Below, piece after piece: positions 47,151 through 59,505 of a DNA stretch of 64,000 nt. The notes beneath the pieces are model-generated. The model did not search any database, was not told the DNA's origin, and saw nothing but the letters and a program-made list of their open reading frames with translations. The first letter of the stretch is position 1. Every line of letters begins with the position of its first letter. The position numbers were made by a program, and so were the translations under genes. This stretch comes from Desmodus rotundus (Eukaryota > Chordata > Mammalia > Chiroptera > Phyllostomidae): contig NC_071397.1 of NCBI RefSeq assembly GCF_022682495.2, positions 18,486,739-18,550,738 on the forward strand. Direction: 5' to 3'.

Positions 47151-49880
47151 TTGGTTTAGGTGAAAACCAGCTTCCTCATCCATGTCTCACTCAGAAAGTT
47201 GTTGGTGACATTGGCCGCTCAAGCAAATGTCAAATATTGGCTGAAAGACAGTTATAATTCACAACTAGATGAGGTAGAACTGAATATCTAGGGGAGGATA
47301 AACAGAGATGAAAGGACAAAAAGATGGGGACACAGAGGAAGTTACATGATGTTGACCTACCTCCTTCTTCCGCTGGAGTAAATTGGAGCCTGAAGCTCTG
47401 TAGCTAAACCTGCATGCTTTTAACAACAACCAAGGAAATTGCTACAAGTTCATGATGATAATAATAATATATTATCATTCAGAAACTGATGTATAAGTTG
47501 GATATATTTTTTTAAGACAGAGAGGAAAGAGAGATAGAGACAGAATGAGAGAGAGAGACAGACAGACAGACAATGCTGACTATTGTATCTTTAAAGATAC
47601 GAGTCAGTGTATTCAGACCCTTATCCTAGGTACCGAGCTTGCTTTTGTCCTTTTCCACAGTTCCTTTCACCTGAATGTGCTGGTTTTAGTTTTTTTTTTT
47701 GGATAGAGTAACAGATTGCACTTAGGCCTCAAATCTATCTGGTATTTGAATAGTTATAAGTAAAATGTTATTTTGATTTGCCTTGGTGCATGTTGCTCTC
47801 TTGGAACTTTTTGGAGTTGAGTTAATTTGGAAAAACTCAGACATTCCTATGTGACTTGCCATAATACTATTAAAATATCACTACCAATCCTATTAATATT
47901 CTCAAAGTTAAAAGAAGAACATATGGGGAAAATACTCCTTTAAATGAAATTTGAATTAAAATTAATAAAACTTTGGAATGTGAATGTCAGAAGAAAAATA
48001 ATCATTCGCAAATTTCTAATTTTACAGAAATGATACAGATATGAAGGTGAAGAGTTAGTGAGTGAATGACCCTGGATTCACCAGTGAATATTGTTTTAAA
48101 TATCCTGCTGACCACAATTGATAAGTTAGTATTTTGGCGTGTCTAAAAGCTAGCATTTCTTTATAGTGATTGGTTATTTAGTTAATGTTTGTTTAGAAAG
48201 AGAAAGAATAGTAGAATATATGTAACTTTGGTATCTATTACACACTTTGGTTTTTGAATGGAAAATCCCTCCATGGTCAGATTTAGGTTCCCCCCCTCCC
48301 CCAGTTGCTGTTTTCTTGTCTAGTTCTCAAAATATTTTTTAGGAAAAAAATTTATTTTATTTATTTTTCTGAAAGTTAATTTTTTTCCTTTACCACATGG
48401 ACAGAAAAGTATGGTGATTGCAGGGTGGGGGAGGAGGGCGTAAGGGGACTAAATGGTAGTTATGAAAATATTCTGAACTTTGATTGAAAATAAATCTAGT
48501 TCATTTATAATGGGTGTGTATTGATTTCCCCAGAGTTCTGTCTAAAAGTAGACTTTTGTTGAAAGATTTTTAAGATAATAAATTTAATGCTCTTGTATAG
48601 TAGTATTACTCTCACTCTATAAATGTAGGGAATTAGAATAGTGTAAAACTGGAAAAGACATATTAAATTACTGTGTCTGGGGAAGTCTTATGTAGTTTTA
48701 AGTAGTCTCTCAGAGACGCTAGATGCCTAGTCACTGAAGGCTATACTTATCTACTCTACTTTTTAAAGATTACAATGTTATATCTTAAATATGGCATTCT
48801 TGCCAAAATTCTGAAGTGCTTCATGCTGAAATGACATTTCCTGAATCATAGTTACTTTAGCAACTCTTTCGCCTTCACAAATTCAATTGGGATGTTAGAA
48901 ATCTTAGGAGAGAAGTTATTATCTGTATTGTAATTTGACCTTTCACTCTTAAAACCAATATTCTTAGATGTTTCTAAAGGGCCAGGTAAGAAAAAACAGG
49001 AAGCAAAGCTCAGCTGGATGAGAATATTTGTTGGCTACATGTTTAGCGATTATGTGTGGAAGTCACAGTTGTGAGATGTGATTCCCACTTGCATTCTGAC
49101 CTGAGCTGTGCTATCTCATGTACTATGCCTCTAGTCACTCAGCTAATGCAAATTTTAATACTCTTTAGACATCTTTAGATAAAAATTAAGTCTATAGAAC
49201 GGGGATGGGAAATGTTTTTACTGTCAAGGGCAATACATTAGTCAGGGTTTATATAAGCAACAATTGTTCTAATTTCTTAGTTTGGGAACTACCTACAAAA
49301 GAGAATTGAGAACAAAAACTTATTTATAAAGCACAATGATTAGTGGGAAGGGCATTAGAAAAAAGGAGAGGAAAAAAGAAAGAAGGAGGCTCAATCACAG
49401 TATGAGGATGGAAAATAGACAAATAGAGAAAAATCACATACATATGTTTAATTAGAAAAAGAAGGCACTCAGAGACCAATGAATGTTTAGCGACAATGCC
49501 CTGGGAAGAAAACCAGGTGGGGTTAAATAGGGATGAGAGACCTGGGGATGTTTACTAGGGACACAGACTGACCTTTAGACTTTCATCAATTCTGTGGCTA
49601 AAGAATTTTAGATGTGTGTTGTGTTTCACATTTCCAGCCATAAATCAACGTGGACGATGGTAGAAAGTTTACAAAAGATCCACAGGGGCTGAGGTATCTG
49701 GAACACTAGAAACAGTCACCTATAATTTGTTATTTCCACTGATCTAAGCAGGTTTCCCTACTTGCTTTGGTTTTGCAATTATCTTGCCATGTTAGTGGAA
49801 AAACAACTGGTACAGGAAGAAGATGGAACCAGGAAGATGGAGTTAACTAAGCACCTTCTGGCAAGGACAAGGATCAGATA
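47151..49880. other. Unassigned, mostly AT-rich, with GA/GACA tract
   Basis: A GA/GACA simple repeat lies at 47517-47572. At 49228-49260 the piece ACATTAGTCAGGGTTTATATA resembles the outer end of the LTR-like repeat class seen at 28.6 kb, but the following 450 bp are not matched. No gene was recognised. Confidence 0.4.
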
Positions 49881-50060
49881 GGCAGTGGGCAACACTATTG
49901 GGAGACAGTGAAATTCTAGACTGTACCTTCCAGCTGTATAGTCCTGAGTTGATTACTTAAATGTGAGCTTGTTTCCTTTTCCACAAATGTGAATAAAACC
50001 TTGTCTTACTGGATTTCTTTGAAGATCAAATGTAGTAGTATATGTCCTTTCCCAGCCTTA
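49881..50060 (+). mobile_element. MIR SINE fragment
   Basis: AGTCCTGAGTTGATTACTTAA, TGTGAATAAAACCTTGTCTTA and GATTTCTTTGAAGATCAAATG follow the MIR core and 3' part. Diverged. Confidence 0.5.
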
Positions 50061-50094
50061 AAGTGGAAAAAATAAGAAAGTAACCACTGCTATT

Positions 50095-52231
50095 GTTTTT
50101 TGTGAGGCTCTTTGTTTAATTAAATTTATTGTGGTGAAGTTACTTAATAGAATTATATAGGTTTCAAGTGTGAACTTCTATGATATATGATCTGTATATT
50201 GCATTGTGTGCCATACCCAAAGTCAAATCATCTTTGTCACCATATATTTGATCCTCTTTACCCTTTACTACCTCCCACCCCCCTTCCCTCTGGTAGCCAC
50301 TGTGATGTCTGTGTCTATGAGTTTCAGTTTTATAACTCACATAAGAGTGAACTTATATGGTTCTTCGCTTTTTCTGACTGACTTATTTCACTCAGCACCA
50401 TATTCTCAAGGTCCATCCACGTTGTTGCAAATGGCAGTATTTCATCTTTTCCTATGGCCGAGTAGTACTCCATGTGTATGTGTACCGCACCTTCTTTAGC
50501 CAACCATCTATTGAAGGACACTTCGCTCGTCTCCATGCCTTGGCCACCGTGAAAAATGCTGTGTGAACATAGTGGTGCATACATCTTTATGAATAAATGT
50601 TTTCAAGTTTTTCAGGTGGCTATCTGGAAGAGGGACTGCTAGGGCCATATGCAACTGTAGTCCTAATTTTCTGAGGAACCGCCAGACTGTTTTCCATAGG
50701 GGCTGTATCATTTTACATTTCCACCAGCAGTGAATGAGAGTTTCTTTATCGCCACAACCTCTCCATCACTTGTTATTATCTGTCTTGTTCATAACAGCCA
50801 TTCTAACAGGTGTGAGGTGGCATTCCATTGTAGTTTTGACTTGTATTTCCCTAATAGCTAGTGAAGTTGAACATCTTTTCATATATCTGTTGGCCATTTG
50901 TGTGTCTTCTTGGGAAGGGTGACTGCTCAGGTCCTTTGACCATTTTTTAACTGGATTGTTTGTTTATTTGGTGTTGAGTTGTGGGAGTTCTTTATATATT
51001 TTGGACTTAACCTCTCATTGGAGCTGTTGTTTGCAAATATCATTTCCCATTTGGTTGGTTGACTTTTTGTTTTATTGTCAGTTTCTTTTGATGTTGAGAA
51101 GCTTTTTGCTTTGATATAGTCCCAGTCATTTATTTTTGTCTTTACTTCCCTTGTCTTTGTGGTCAATTCATAAAATCTTCTCTAAGACCAAGGTCCATAA
51201 ATTTGGTACCTATATTTTCTTCTATGTATCTTATTGTTTCAGATCTTATATTTAGGTCTTTGATCCATTTTGAATTAATTTTTGTACATGGGAACAAACT
51301 ATAATCTAGTTTCCTTCTTTTGCATGTGGCTTTCCAATTTTTCCAGCATCATTTATTGAAGAGGATTTCTTTTCTCCATTTTGTGTTTTGGCTCCTTTGT
51401 CAAAAATTATTTGCCCTTTTACATGTGATTTTATTTCTGGGCTTTCAATTCTGTTCCATTAATCTGGTTTTTTTTTTTTTTTTTTTGCAATACCATGCTG
51501 TTTTGATTAGTGTATTTCAGTAGTAGAATTTGAAGTCAGGTAGTGTGATACCTCTTGCTTTTTTGTTGTTGTTGTTGTCAGGTTTGCTATGGCTGTTTGA
51601 GGTCTTTTGAGGTTTCATACAAATCTGTTGCTTTTTTTGCTCTATTTCTTTAAAAAATGTCATTGGGATTTTGATGGTTTGGTGGGGATTGCATTAAATC
51701 TGTATATTGCTTTGGGTAACATGGACATTTTAATTATGTTGATTCTTCCAATCCATGAACATGGAATATCTTTCTATTTCACTGTGTCTTTTTCAATTTC
51801 TTTTAATAATGTTTTGTAGTTTTCAGTATACAGGTCCTTCGTGTCTTTTGCTAAGTTTATTCCTAGGTATTTTATTCCTTTTGTTGCGATTGCAAAAGGA
51901 ATTGCTTTTTTTCATTTCTTTTTCTGAAGTTTCATTGTTAGTATGTAGGAAAGCAGTGGATTTTTATAGATTGATTGCACACCCTGTACTGTGTTTGCTT
52001 ATTGTCTCTAGTGATTTTTTTGGTGGAGTCTTCAGGGTTTTCTACACATAGAATCGTGTCATCACAAAGAGTACACTTTTTCACTTTTTCATTCCCAATT
52101 TGGATGCCTTTTATTTCTTACTCTTGCCTCATGCTCTGACTAGGACTTTCAGAACTATGTTAGATAAGAATGGTGAGAGTGGGCATCCTTGTCTTGTTCC
52201 TGATTTTAGGGGAAAAGTTTTCAGTTTTTCA
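50095..52231 (-). mobile_element. L1, 3' two kilobases, inverted
   Basis: The minus strand carries the carboxyl half of ORF2 and the 3' UTR. Translated pieces include the C-terminal blocks HMEYYSAIGKDEILPFATTW (50330-50584 frame) and NLKTFIHKDVCTTMFTQHFS (50508-50711 frame), and the KWEMIFANNSSNERLSPKYI block (50927-51166 frame). The usual FADD reverse-transcriptase site would lie near 52045-52070 and is frame-shifted there. Many stops; the element is inactive and old. At 52231 the reading passes directly into an oppositely oriented L1 piece. Confidence 0.88.
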
Positions 52232-52481
52232 CAATCAAGTGGGGTTCATTCTAGGGGCACAAGGAAGATTCAACATACACAAATTGATCAATGTAATATA
52301 GCACATTAACAAAACAAAGGATAAAAATCACAGCTTATCAACAGATGCAGAAAAAGCATTTGATAAGATATAATATTCATTTATGATTAAAACATTCAAT
52401 AAAATGGATATAGAAGAAAGATACTTCAACATAATAAAGGCCATATATGATGAACCATCAACCAATATCATGCTCAATTGT
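52232..52481 (+). mobile_element. L1 ORF2 segment in opposite orientation
   Basis: The piece starts CAATCAAGTGGGGTTCATTC and continues with AACAGATGCAGAAAAAGCATT (the DAEKAFD block of L1 reverse transcriptase), ending ATCATGCTCAATTGTG. In an intact L1 this stretch lies just before the sequence where the inverted part begins (GAAAAACTGAAA), so the two pieces are neighbours with no loss. This arrangement is the signature of twin priming during L1 insertion. Confidence 0.85.
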
Positions 52482-54132
52482 GTCGTTATTACTACATTGT
52501 GTCCAAGTCTTTTTACTAGGCAGGAGCACTAGCTTTTGGAGAATTCATGTAATGCCAGACACAAAACATACAAATTGAATTTGAATGACATTGAATAAAT
52601 GAGATCTTTTATGGATTAAACACTGTGCTAGTGTTAGAATATAAAAATATGAATAAGATGATATCCCTACCCTCAGAGAGTTTATGTGGTAGAATTAATA
52701 TAAAAAATGAATGCAACTTGTATTGTAATAATGTTACCAATGCAGATACAAAAAACAAAAGGGAAGTGATCAGAATGTTACATACAGGGTTATACAGGAA
52801 AACCTTAGAATGGGTGGGAAGTAGTGCAAAAGTCAGTTTAGAAGTTTTAGTTCTAGTATAAGCATTGCCCAGAGATTTGACAATCCCATTACTCTCTCAA
52901 GTTGGTTACATTTATTTTTAAAACTACAGGTTTTTAATAATCTTTGCTTTGAAATGTACTTATATTTGCTCTACACATTTAAAACATTTCATTTTGGAAG
53001 AGTTCTGAAATCCTTTCCAGTTGACCTGATTTTACAGTAGACCCTATGTGATCAAAAAGGAAATATTCAGAGACATAAATTCCAGTCCTTCCCTATCTGA
53101 ATGACAGGGGCAAATGAACCAAAGCAGAGAACAGATTACTTTCAATATTAGACTTGATTTTAGACTTCTTTGCAGTGTTCCTTATTTCCAATCCTAACAC
53201 TATTCTAATGTATCAGTTCACCCCAATAAGCTGTTCTTTCTGACTCTCTTTTTCTATTAATGATTTTTATCCCAATTACAATTTATACTTTCCCTTTTCC
53301 TGCCCCTCACTACCCTCAGTTGGTAAGTTCTGACAAAGCTTTCTTTGAACTTGTTTGAATTCAAGCTATCTATTGTATACAGCTAATTTCTTGGGATATT
53401 CTAAGGGACTTTTGCAAATGCCTTCATTTTACTCTGTATGTCATAGCCAGGTGAATAGCTCTAAAAACATCTTACAAAAATGTCAGACTAATTTCTTATT
53501 TATAAACTATGGTCCATGATTAAGTTAAAACTGCATTAGACTTTAAGATGAACTATGGTCTAGGCTAGTCTACAGTTGCTCACCTTTCTGAAGCCTTTTC
53601 TGTAATCTGATTTATACACCTTTTCCTGAAGGCAGAGGCTCTTTAATTTACTGTCTCAGGAGTGTCATAGGATGAAGGGGAAAGAAGAGAGAGGTGAGGA
53701 ATGGAAGAATGAGGTGGGCTTACTCATCCTTCAACAGAATTCTGCTCTAAGCCTCTGTTAATTCTGGATTAACTTTAATATCTATTTCTCAGTTTTTCAA
53801 AGTAGAAAATATAATAAAGGAAATTATCCATGGTCATTAGAAAACAAATAAAAATAGGGGAAAATTCAAGTTTAAAATAGCCTCTTCATCTACTTTTGTA
53901 CAGAGATCAAATCTTGTGCCTGCCAAAGAGTGGGTCGTTAATAAATGTTTGCTGAATGAATAAATGAATGCTCAGGGCCAGAATTAAAATGGGTCAAATT
54001 GTGAGGCCCCCTTTTTCCCCTGATTCCTCAGTTCCCTCACCTTTTCCCTATTTCCTTGTTTCTCTTTTAACCTGAGTCCTCCTAATACTCTCTGAGTTAA
54101 TGTGTATGCATGTGTGTGTGGGTATGTGCACT
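52482..54132. other. Unassigned, with L2-like traces
   Basis: At 52590-52840 the blocks ATTAAACACTGTGCTAGTGTT and ATCCCTACCCTCAGAGAGTTT resemble the ancient repeat class at 46.7 kb. At 53915-53975 GTTAATAAATGTTTGCTGAAT is a LINE2 3' end. No gene was recognised. Confidence 0.45.
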
Positions 54133-54151
54133 TTTAACAATAATTGAAGAA

Positions 54152-56076
54152 GAGGGGCTCTGGTCAAGATGGAGGCATAGGTAGAAACACTTTGCTTCCT
54201 TGTGTAACCAAAACAAGGATGACAACTAATTTAAAAACAAAAACCAACCAGAACTGCCAGAAAATCAAACTGCATGGATGTCTGACAACCAAGGAGTTAA
54301 AGAAGAAACATTGATCCAGACCGGTAGGAGGGGTGGAGACAAGAAGCCAGGGCATAGAGGATTAGGGGGTGGGGAGGCGGTGGCTGGCAGACCAGGTGGT
54401 CCCACATTCATGTGCAGATAAGCTGGGAGGAACAACTAGGGAGCAAGACAAACCACGCAACCCACGGTTCCAATGTGCAGAAACAAAGCCTCAAAACCTC
54501 TAACTGTAAAAACCTGTGGGGGTCGTGGTGGCAGGAGAAATTCCCAGTCTCACAAGAGAGTCTGTTGGAGAGGTCCATGGTATACTAGAACATACACAAG
54601 CCCGTCGACCTGAAAATCAGCACTTGGAAGGGCCCAATCTGCTTGTAGGAAGCGAGGGAAGAGATAGAAAGTGGGGTGAGAGCAGAGCAAGCTAGCAAAT
54701 GGCATTGTTCCCTCTTGGCCCCTCCTCCACATACAGGACCAAAATGCAGGGATGTGGGTTACTCTGACCTGACAAATACCTAAGGCTCTATCCCTTACAA
54801 AGTAACAGGTGTGCAGAAACAAAATATGGCCTAAATGAAGGAACAGATCAAAACTCCAGAAAAAGAACTAAGTAATGAAGAGATAGCCAACCTATCAGAT
54901 ACAGAGTTCAAAACACTGGTAATCAGGATGCTCACAGAAATGACTGAGTTCAGTCTCAAATGAAGGAAGAAATGAAGGCTATGAAAAGTGAAATAAAGGA
55001 AAATGTACATGGAACCAAAAGTGAAGGGAACAAAACTGAACTCAAATCAACAGTTTGAAGCAGAAGGAGGAAATAAACATCCAACCAGAACAGAATGAAG
55101 AAACAAGAATTCAAAAAATGAAGAAAGGTTGAGGAACCTCTGGGACAACTTTAAATGCTCCAACATCAGTATCACAGGGGTGCCAGAAGGAGAAGAGGGA
55201 GAGCAAGAAATTGAAAACTTATTTAAAAACATAATGAAGGAAAACTTTCCCAATCTGGTGAAGGAAGTAGACATGCAAGTTCAGGATGCCCAGAGAGTCC
55301 CAAAGAAGTTGGATCCAAAAAGAAACACATGAAGACACATCATAATTAAGTTACTCAAGATTAAAGGAGAGAATCTTAAAAGCATCAAGAGAAAAGGAGA
55401 CAGTTACCTACAAAGGAGTTTTCATAAGACTATCAGCTGGTTTCTCAAAAGCAACCTTACAGGCACGAAGGGGCTGGAAAGAAGTATTCAAAATTGTGAA
55501 AGATAAGGACATCCATCCAAGATTACTCTATCCAGCAAAACTATCATTTAGAATGGAAGGGCAGATCAAGTGCTTCCCAGATAAAGTCAAGTAAAAAAGT
55601 TCATCATCACCAAGCCCTTATTATATGAAATATTAAAGGAACTTACCTAAGAAAGAGAAGATAAAAAATATGAACACTAAAATAACAGCAAACTCACAAC
55701 TATCAACTGAACCTCAACAAAACAAAAACAAAGTAAGCAAACAGCTAGAACAGGAACAGAATCACAGAAATGGAGATCATGTGGAGGGTGATCAGTGGGG
55801 AGTGAGAGGAGTAGAATGGGGAGAAAGGTACAGGGAATAAGAAGCATAATTGGTAGGCACAAAGTAGACAGGGGAAGGTTAGGAATAGTATAGGAAATGG
55901 AGAAGTGAAAGAACTTATATGTACGATCCCTGGACAAGAACTAAGTGGGTGGGGGGGAATTCTGGATGCTGAGGGGGTTCAGTGCAGAGGGGAATAAAGG
56001 GGAGAAGAAAATGGGACAACTGTAATAGCATAATCAATAAAATATACTTAAAAAAGTAAAAAGAATAAAATAAACC
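54152..56076 (+). mobile_element. HAL1 (half-L1) copy 3
   Basis: The 5' end GGTCAAGATGGAGGCATAGG lies near 54162-54181 and the 3' end GCATAATCAATAAAATATAC with an A-rich tail near 56028-56060. A 19-bp target duplication (18/19, TTTAACAATAATT...) lies at 54133-54151 and 56077-56095. The interior is a leader with L1-like GTTAAAGAAGAAACATTGAT, an ORF1 relic and a purine-rich 3' UTR, with no ORF2. It diverges from copies 1 and 2 in leader and 3' UTR, suggesting a different subfamily. Confidence 0.88.
54870..55650 (+). pseudogene. L1 ORF1p-like relic in HAL1 copy 3
   Basis: Near 54880-54960 the translation ANLSDTEFKTLVIRMLTEMT matches the ORF1p amino end, followed by KEEMKAMKSEIKENVHGTKS coiled-coil-like sequence. 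The open frame 55129-55332 gives SNISITGVPEGEEGEQEIEN and [20 protein letters not shown] (start of the RNA-binding region), then stops after PKRNT. Further blocks (SIKRKG, CTD end near 55530-55600) lie in other frames. The protein-coding content is the L1 ORF1 order, truncated by mutations. Confidence 0.82.
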
Positions 56077-56095
56077 TTTAACAATAATTAAAGAA

Positions 56096-57552
56096 AAATT
56101 ACATTTAAAGTACATCTTTTTTGTAATATTTATAGGGAAAATTTGCATATGCTAAAAATATGACTGGCATATTTAACAATTGTGTGGTAACTCTGTATAT
56201 CTGAGTACTTTTCGTGTTGTATAGGTATCAATGCACTGTAAACAGGTATTAAGCAATGTAAGCCATTTGGATTTATCTAGTCAAATTTAGGGTAATTAAA
56301 TTTGCTCAAGATAGATTCACCCTAAAAGAGTCCAAGCTTTTTAACAATCAACATGATCAGGTGAGCAGGGGGAGGCAGAACTAGTGCAGTGGTGTGTGTG
56401 TGTGTGTGTGTGTGTGTGTGACCTTTCATAGTCTAGAGAATGAAAGCCTTATTTCAAATTTTATTGCCTGTGGCAGATATCTGTGCTTAGAGAATCGATT
56501 GTATCCTTTTAGAATTCTATGCTGAACCAAATTGGTACAAGGATTTAGAAAGACCATTTATAGGTTTAAATTAAATAATTTGTTTTATCAAGAACTTCTA
56601 ATAGTGTTTCCTTGGAAACAAGTTAAGCCTACTTTAGCAATTGTCCCTTGTTTGCACTCCCCTTGCTTGAGGCTGTAGTATTGATGAGTTCTGATTTTTC
56701 GACTACTAAAAACTGCTGGCTTTAGTTTAGAAATAACACAAGTGTGTGAACCCTGTTTTGACTTAAAGAATAGAAAATCATAAAAATAAGAAATTGAGAA
56801 ATGATGGCCTAATTTTTACTCACCTGTTCATAGGTGTGTGTGTTTAGCTTTAGACAATTGCCAGGGTCAAAAGTTAACAACAAGGTACACATTTATTTGT
56901 AGTCTGGGGCACACGCTTAAATTTACTCAATTCTGGAGAAAGGGGCATCAGGAAGCATTAGAAAGAAGCATTAGATTTTCATAGTGTTGGGTCTCGGGCT
57001 GCTGGTGCCTGAACTAAAGGAACCTGCAGGTTTGTTCCCCAGCACCACCAATGCCCAATACGATATGGGTGTTAGTTTATCGGCACAGTAAGGGAGGGTA
57101 TGTGACAATAAGAAGCTTGAGACTCCAAGTCTCTTTCAAAAGCCTCTCAAACTTTGGTAACAAAACAAACATTTCTCCCCTTGGATGAGTCAAGGTGAGC
57201 TTGTAGTTTTTTTGGAACTAGGAAGAAAACTCGGGGGTGGGGCAGAGGAGATTCAGGAACACCAGAGACAAAGGAATTAATTCACATTAAACCAAATAGT
57301 GCATCTTCAGCAACTGGTAAATTTTGAGGCACTAAGGAGTTTAACTGTATACATACACTTCCTGCAATTACTTGTGAGTCCAGATTTGGAAGAATCTGGA
57401 ATTAGCAAGCAGCTGCATAGCAGGGGATCTCCTTTAATATAGTGTTTCCCTGTTGCTAAGACAGGGTTTTTAACAGGAGGGAAGTAATGGCTAAAGAGAG
57501 GTAGTATTGAAAATGATTGAATGGCTCTTTTTCATTTTAATTTCATTTTTAA
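56096..57552. other. Unassigned, with (TG)n
   Basis: A (TG)n lies at 56392-56420. A block at about 56985-57480 has a different look (more G and C, TTGGGTCTCGGGCTGCTGGTG start) and might be an unrecognised repeat. No gene. Confidence 0.4.
56392..56420. repeat. (TG)n microsatellite
   Basis: About 14 TG units, uninterrupted. Confidence 0.95.
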
Positions 57553-57812
57553 AGGGCAGTTTACATTCATTGTTTTATATTAGTTTCAGGCATACAGCAT
57601 AGTGGTTAGACAGTCATTTACTTCATCAAGTGTCCCCCTCTGCCCCTGATATTTCCAGTACTCCCCTGGCACCACACATGGGTATTAAAATATTATCGAC
57701 TGTGTATCTTGTGCTGAACTTCACATTCCCGTGACTGTTTGTAACTACCAATCTGTACTTCTCACTCCCTTCACCTTTTTCACCTAGTCCCCCCAAAGTC
57801 CCCTCTCCTGAG
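57553..57812 (-). mobile_element. L1 3' UTR fragment, inverted
   Basis: GTTTTATATTAGTTTCAGGCA, CATACAGCATAGTGGTTAGAC, CCCTCTGCCCCTGATATTTCC and AACTACCAATCTGTACTTCTC are the reverse complement of an L1 3' UTR, including the usual C-rich (polypurine) region near the end. Strongly 5'-truncated. Confidence 0.75.
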
Positions 57813-59289
57813 TAGCTCTTCCTTTAGATGGTAGGTATATACATGCTGGTCTGCTCAAACTAGTAAAATATTGGGCAATAAACTTCTTTGATCTGTCTTT
57901 GAGGAGCATAAATGTACCCACAGAGTATGATTGTTGTGAGGCTAAAATAAATTGATCTGTGGTAGACACCCAGAATGGAGCCCAGTAAGTGCTCTTTGTG
58001 TGTTTCCTACGGTTGTTAACTAAATTATAAAGAATCCTTTTTATCACATCAAAACTACCTCTAGTTAAAAAAGAATCAAGAGTAGAATTCTCTTATTCTT
58101 TTAAAGAGGATTTCGATGTATTCAAAGATAAGTGCTAAATGTGTAAAGGGAATTGCCCCGAGGGGGAATGCTAACTAAATCATTGTTTCTTCCCAGGAAA
58201 GAGCAATCACAAAATTCTTAACTATTGCACAGAGGCATTGGAGAAACTATAAGGAAGAATATACCAGGGAGACTTATGATTAAGTCCAAGTGAGACCATG
58301 AAATCTGGAATGGTTCAGGCAGGTCGGTTGAAACAATTCAGGCATTTGAAACAATTGGGTTGAATATTGGGTTGAATAGCTCTTCTTTCTCTTGGGTTTC
58401 TAGCTATTCCTTTTGGGGCTGCCCCAACCCTTCCTGGGACAGCCAGTCCAGGCTACCTCTGATTCACCTCGTCAATATAAATTTTCATATAATTTTAGTC
58501 ACCCTTCATATAAAACTTTTTGTAAATGTAATAGTTTTTACTTATTTAAATAATTTTTCAATGATAGAAAAGTGGATTGCTGATTATGATAACTGTATGT
58601 GTAATTTTTTCACAATCTTTCCAGTTTTCATACAATTGGAATTGTATATAGTTGTAATCAAAAGGTTAGATAATTTTTTAATTGTATTTTTTCCATTCAA
58701 CACAATCTTCTGTATTCTTTCTACATTTATCTCAGCTGTAGAATCACTCATCGGACTTCTATATACATCTTGAATAACTTTCCTATTATTGACTATTTGG
58801 GTTGTTTTTATATTTTCCTCTTAAATGCTGTTATAAATATGTTTGGTCTTTTTTTTTAATTTTCACATTATTTATTTAGAACAGATTCCAAATTTGTATT
58901 ATTAAGTCAAAGGCACAACCATTCCTATGTACTGGGTCAAAGGCATGGACACTTTTATGTATGAGAATGCAGGTACACACACAGCCAGGTGTCCCTCTAA
59001 AAATAATAAGCACATTTCTATTTCTGTCAACATTAAATATGCACACATTATTTGACTCATAAACCCCCACCATCCTAATTCCTGATGTTTCAGGAAAGAA
59101 ATAATTTGACTAGCTCAAACTGAGGTAGGAGTGACTGGTGACCTTTTCCCCTCACTTCGGAAGAAATTCTGTGCACTATAAGTGTGTATGTATGTGCACA
59201 CGTAGGCACAACCTTCTGAATCTTTGAGGCAAGAGGACTTTCTCTGGTATTTTTACCACAGCATATAGCAGTGCAAAATTTGCTTACTC
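57813..59289. other. Unassigned, with a possible old L1M relic
   Basis: A 137-codon plus frame at 58360-58773 crosses AT-rich sequence that includes TTTTTCCATTCAACACAATCT and GTTGTTTTTATATTTTCCTC, which resembles inverted, very old L1M sequence. I take the frame as chance. The rest has no recognised feature. Confidence 0.4.
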
Positions 59290-59505
59290 AGGACCCTGGC
59301 CTGTGTGGCTCAGTTGGTTGGAGCTTCATCCCCTACAACAAAAGGTTGGGAGTTCGATTTCTGGTCAGGGCACATACCTAATCTGCAGGTTTGATTCCTG
59401 GTCAGGGTGCGTATGGGGGGACAACAAATTGATGTTTCTCTCTCACATCAATGTCTCTCTCTCTCTCTCTCTCAAATCAGTAAACACATATTTATTAAAA
59501 AACTT
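59290..59505 (+). mobile_element. Ves-type bat SINE
   Basis: The head reads GGACCCTGGCCTGTGTGGCTC, followed by an AGTTCGATTTCTGGTCAGGG B-box region that appears twice (second TTTGATTCCTGGTCAGGGTG). The (TC)n tail is at 59453-59473, then an A-rich end. The doubled TGGTCAGGG segment gives a small internal duplication. It is bat-specific and supports the source organism. Confidence 0.88.

Noticed and set aside
50330..50711. Functional L1 reverse transcriptase
   Set aside because: The ORF2 pieces are in different frames with many stops, and the endonuclease half is absent.
58360..58773. 137-codon plus frame
   Set aside because: Rich in F, I, L and N from AT-rich DNA and appears to cover an old LINE relic. 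No domain.
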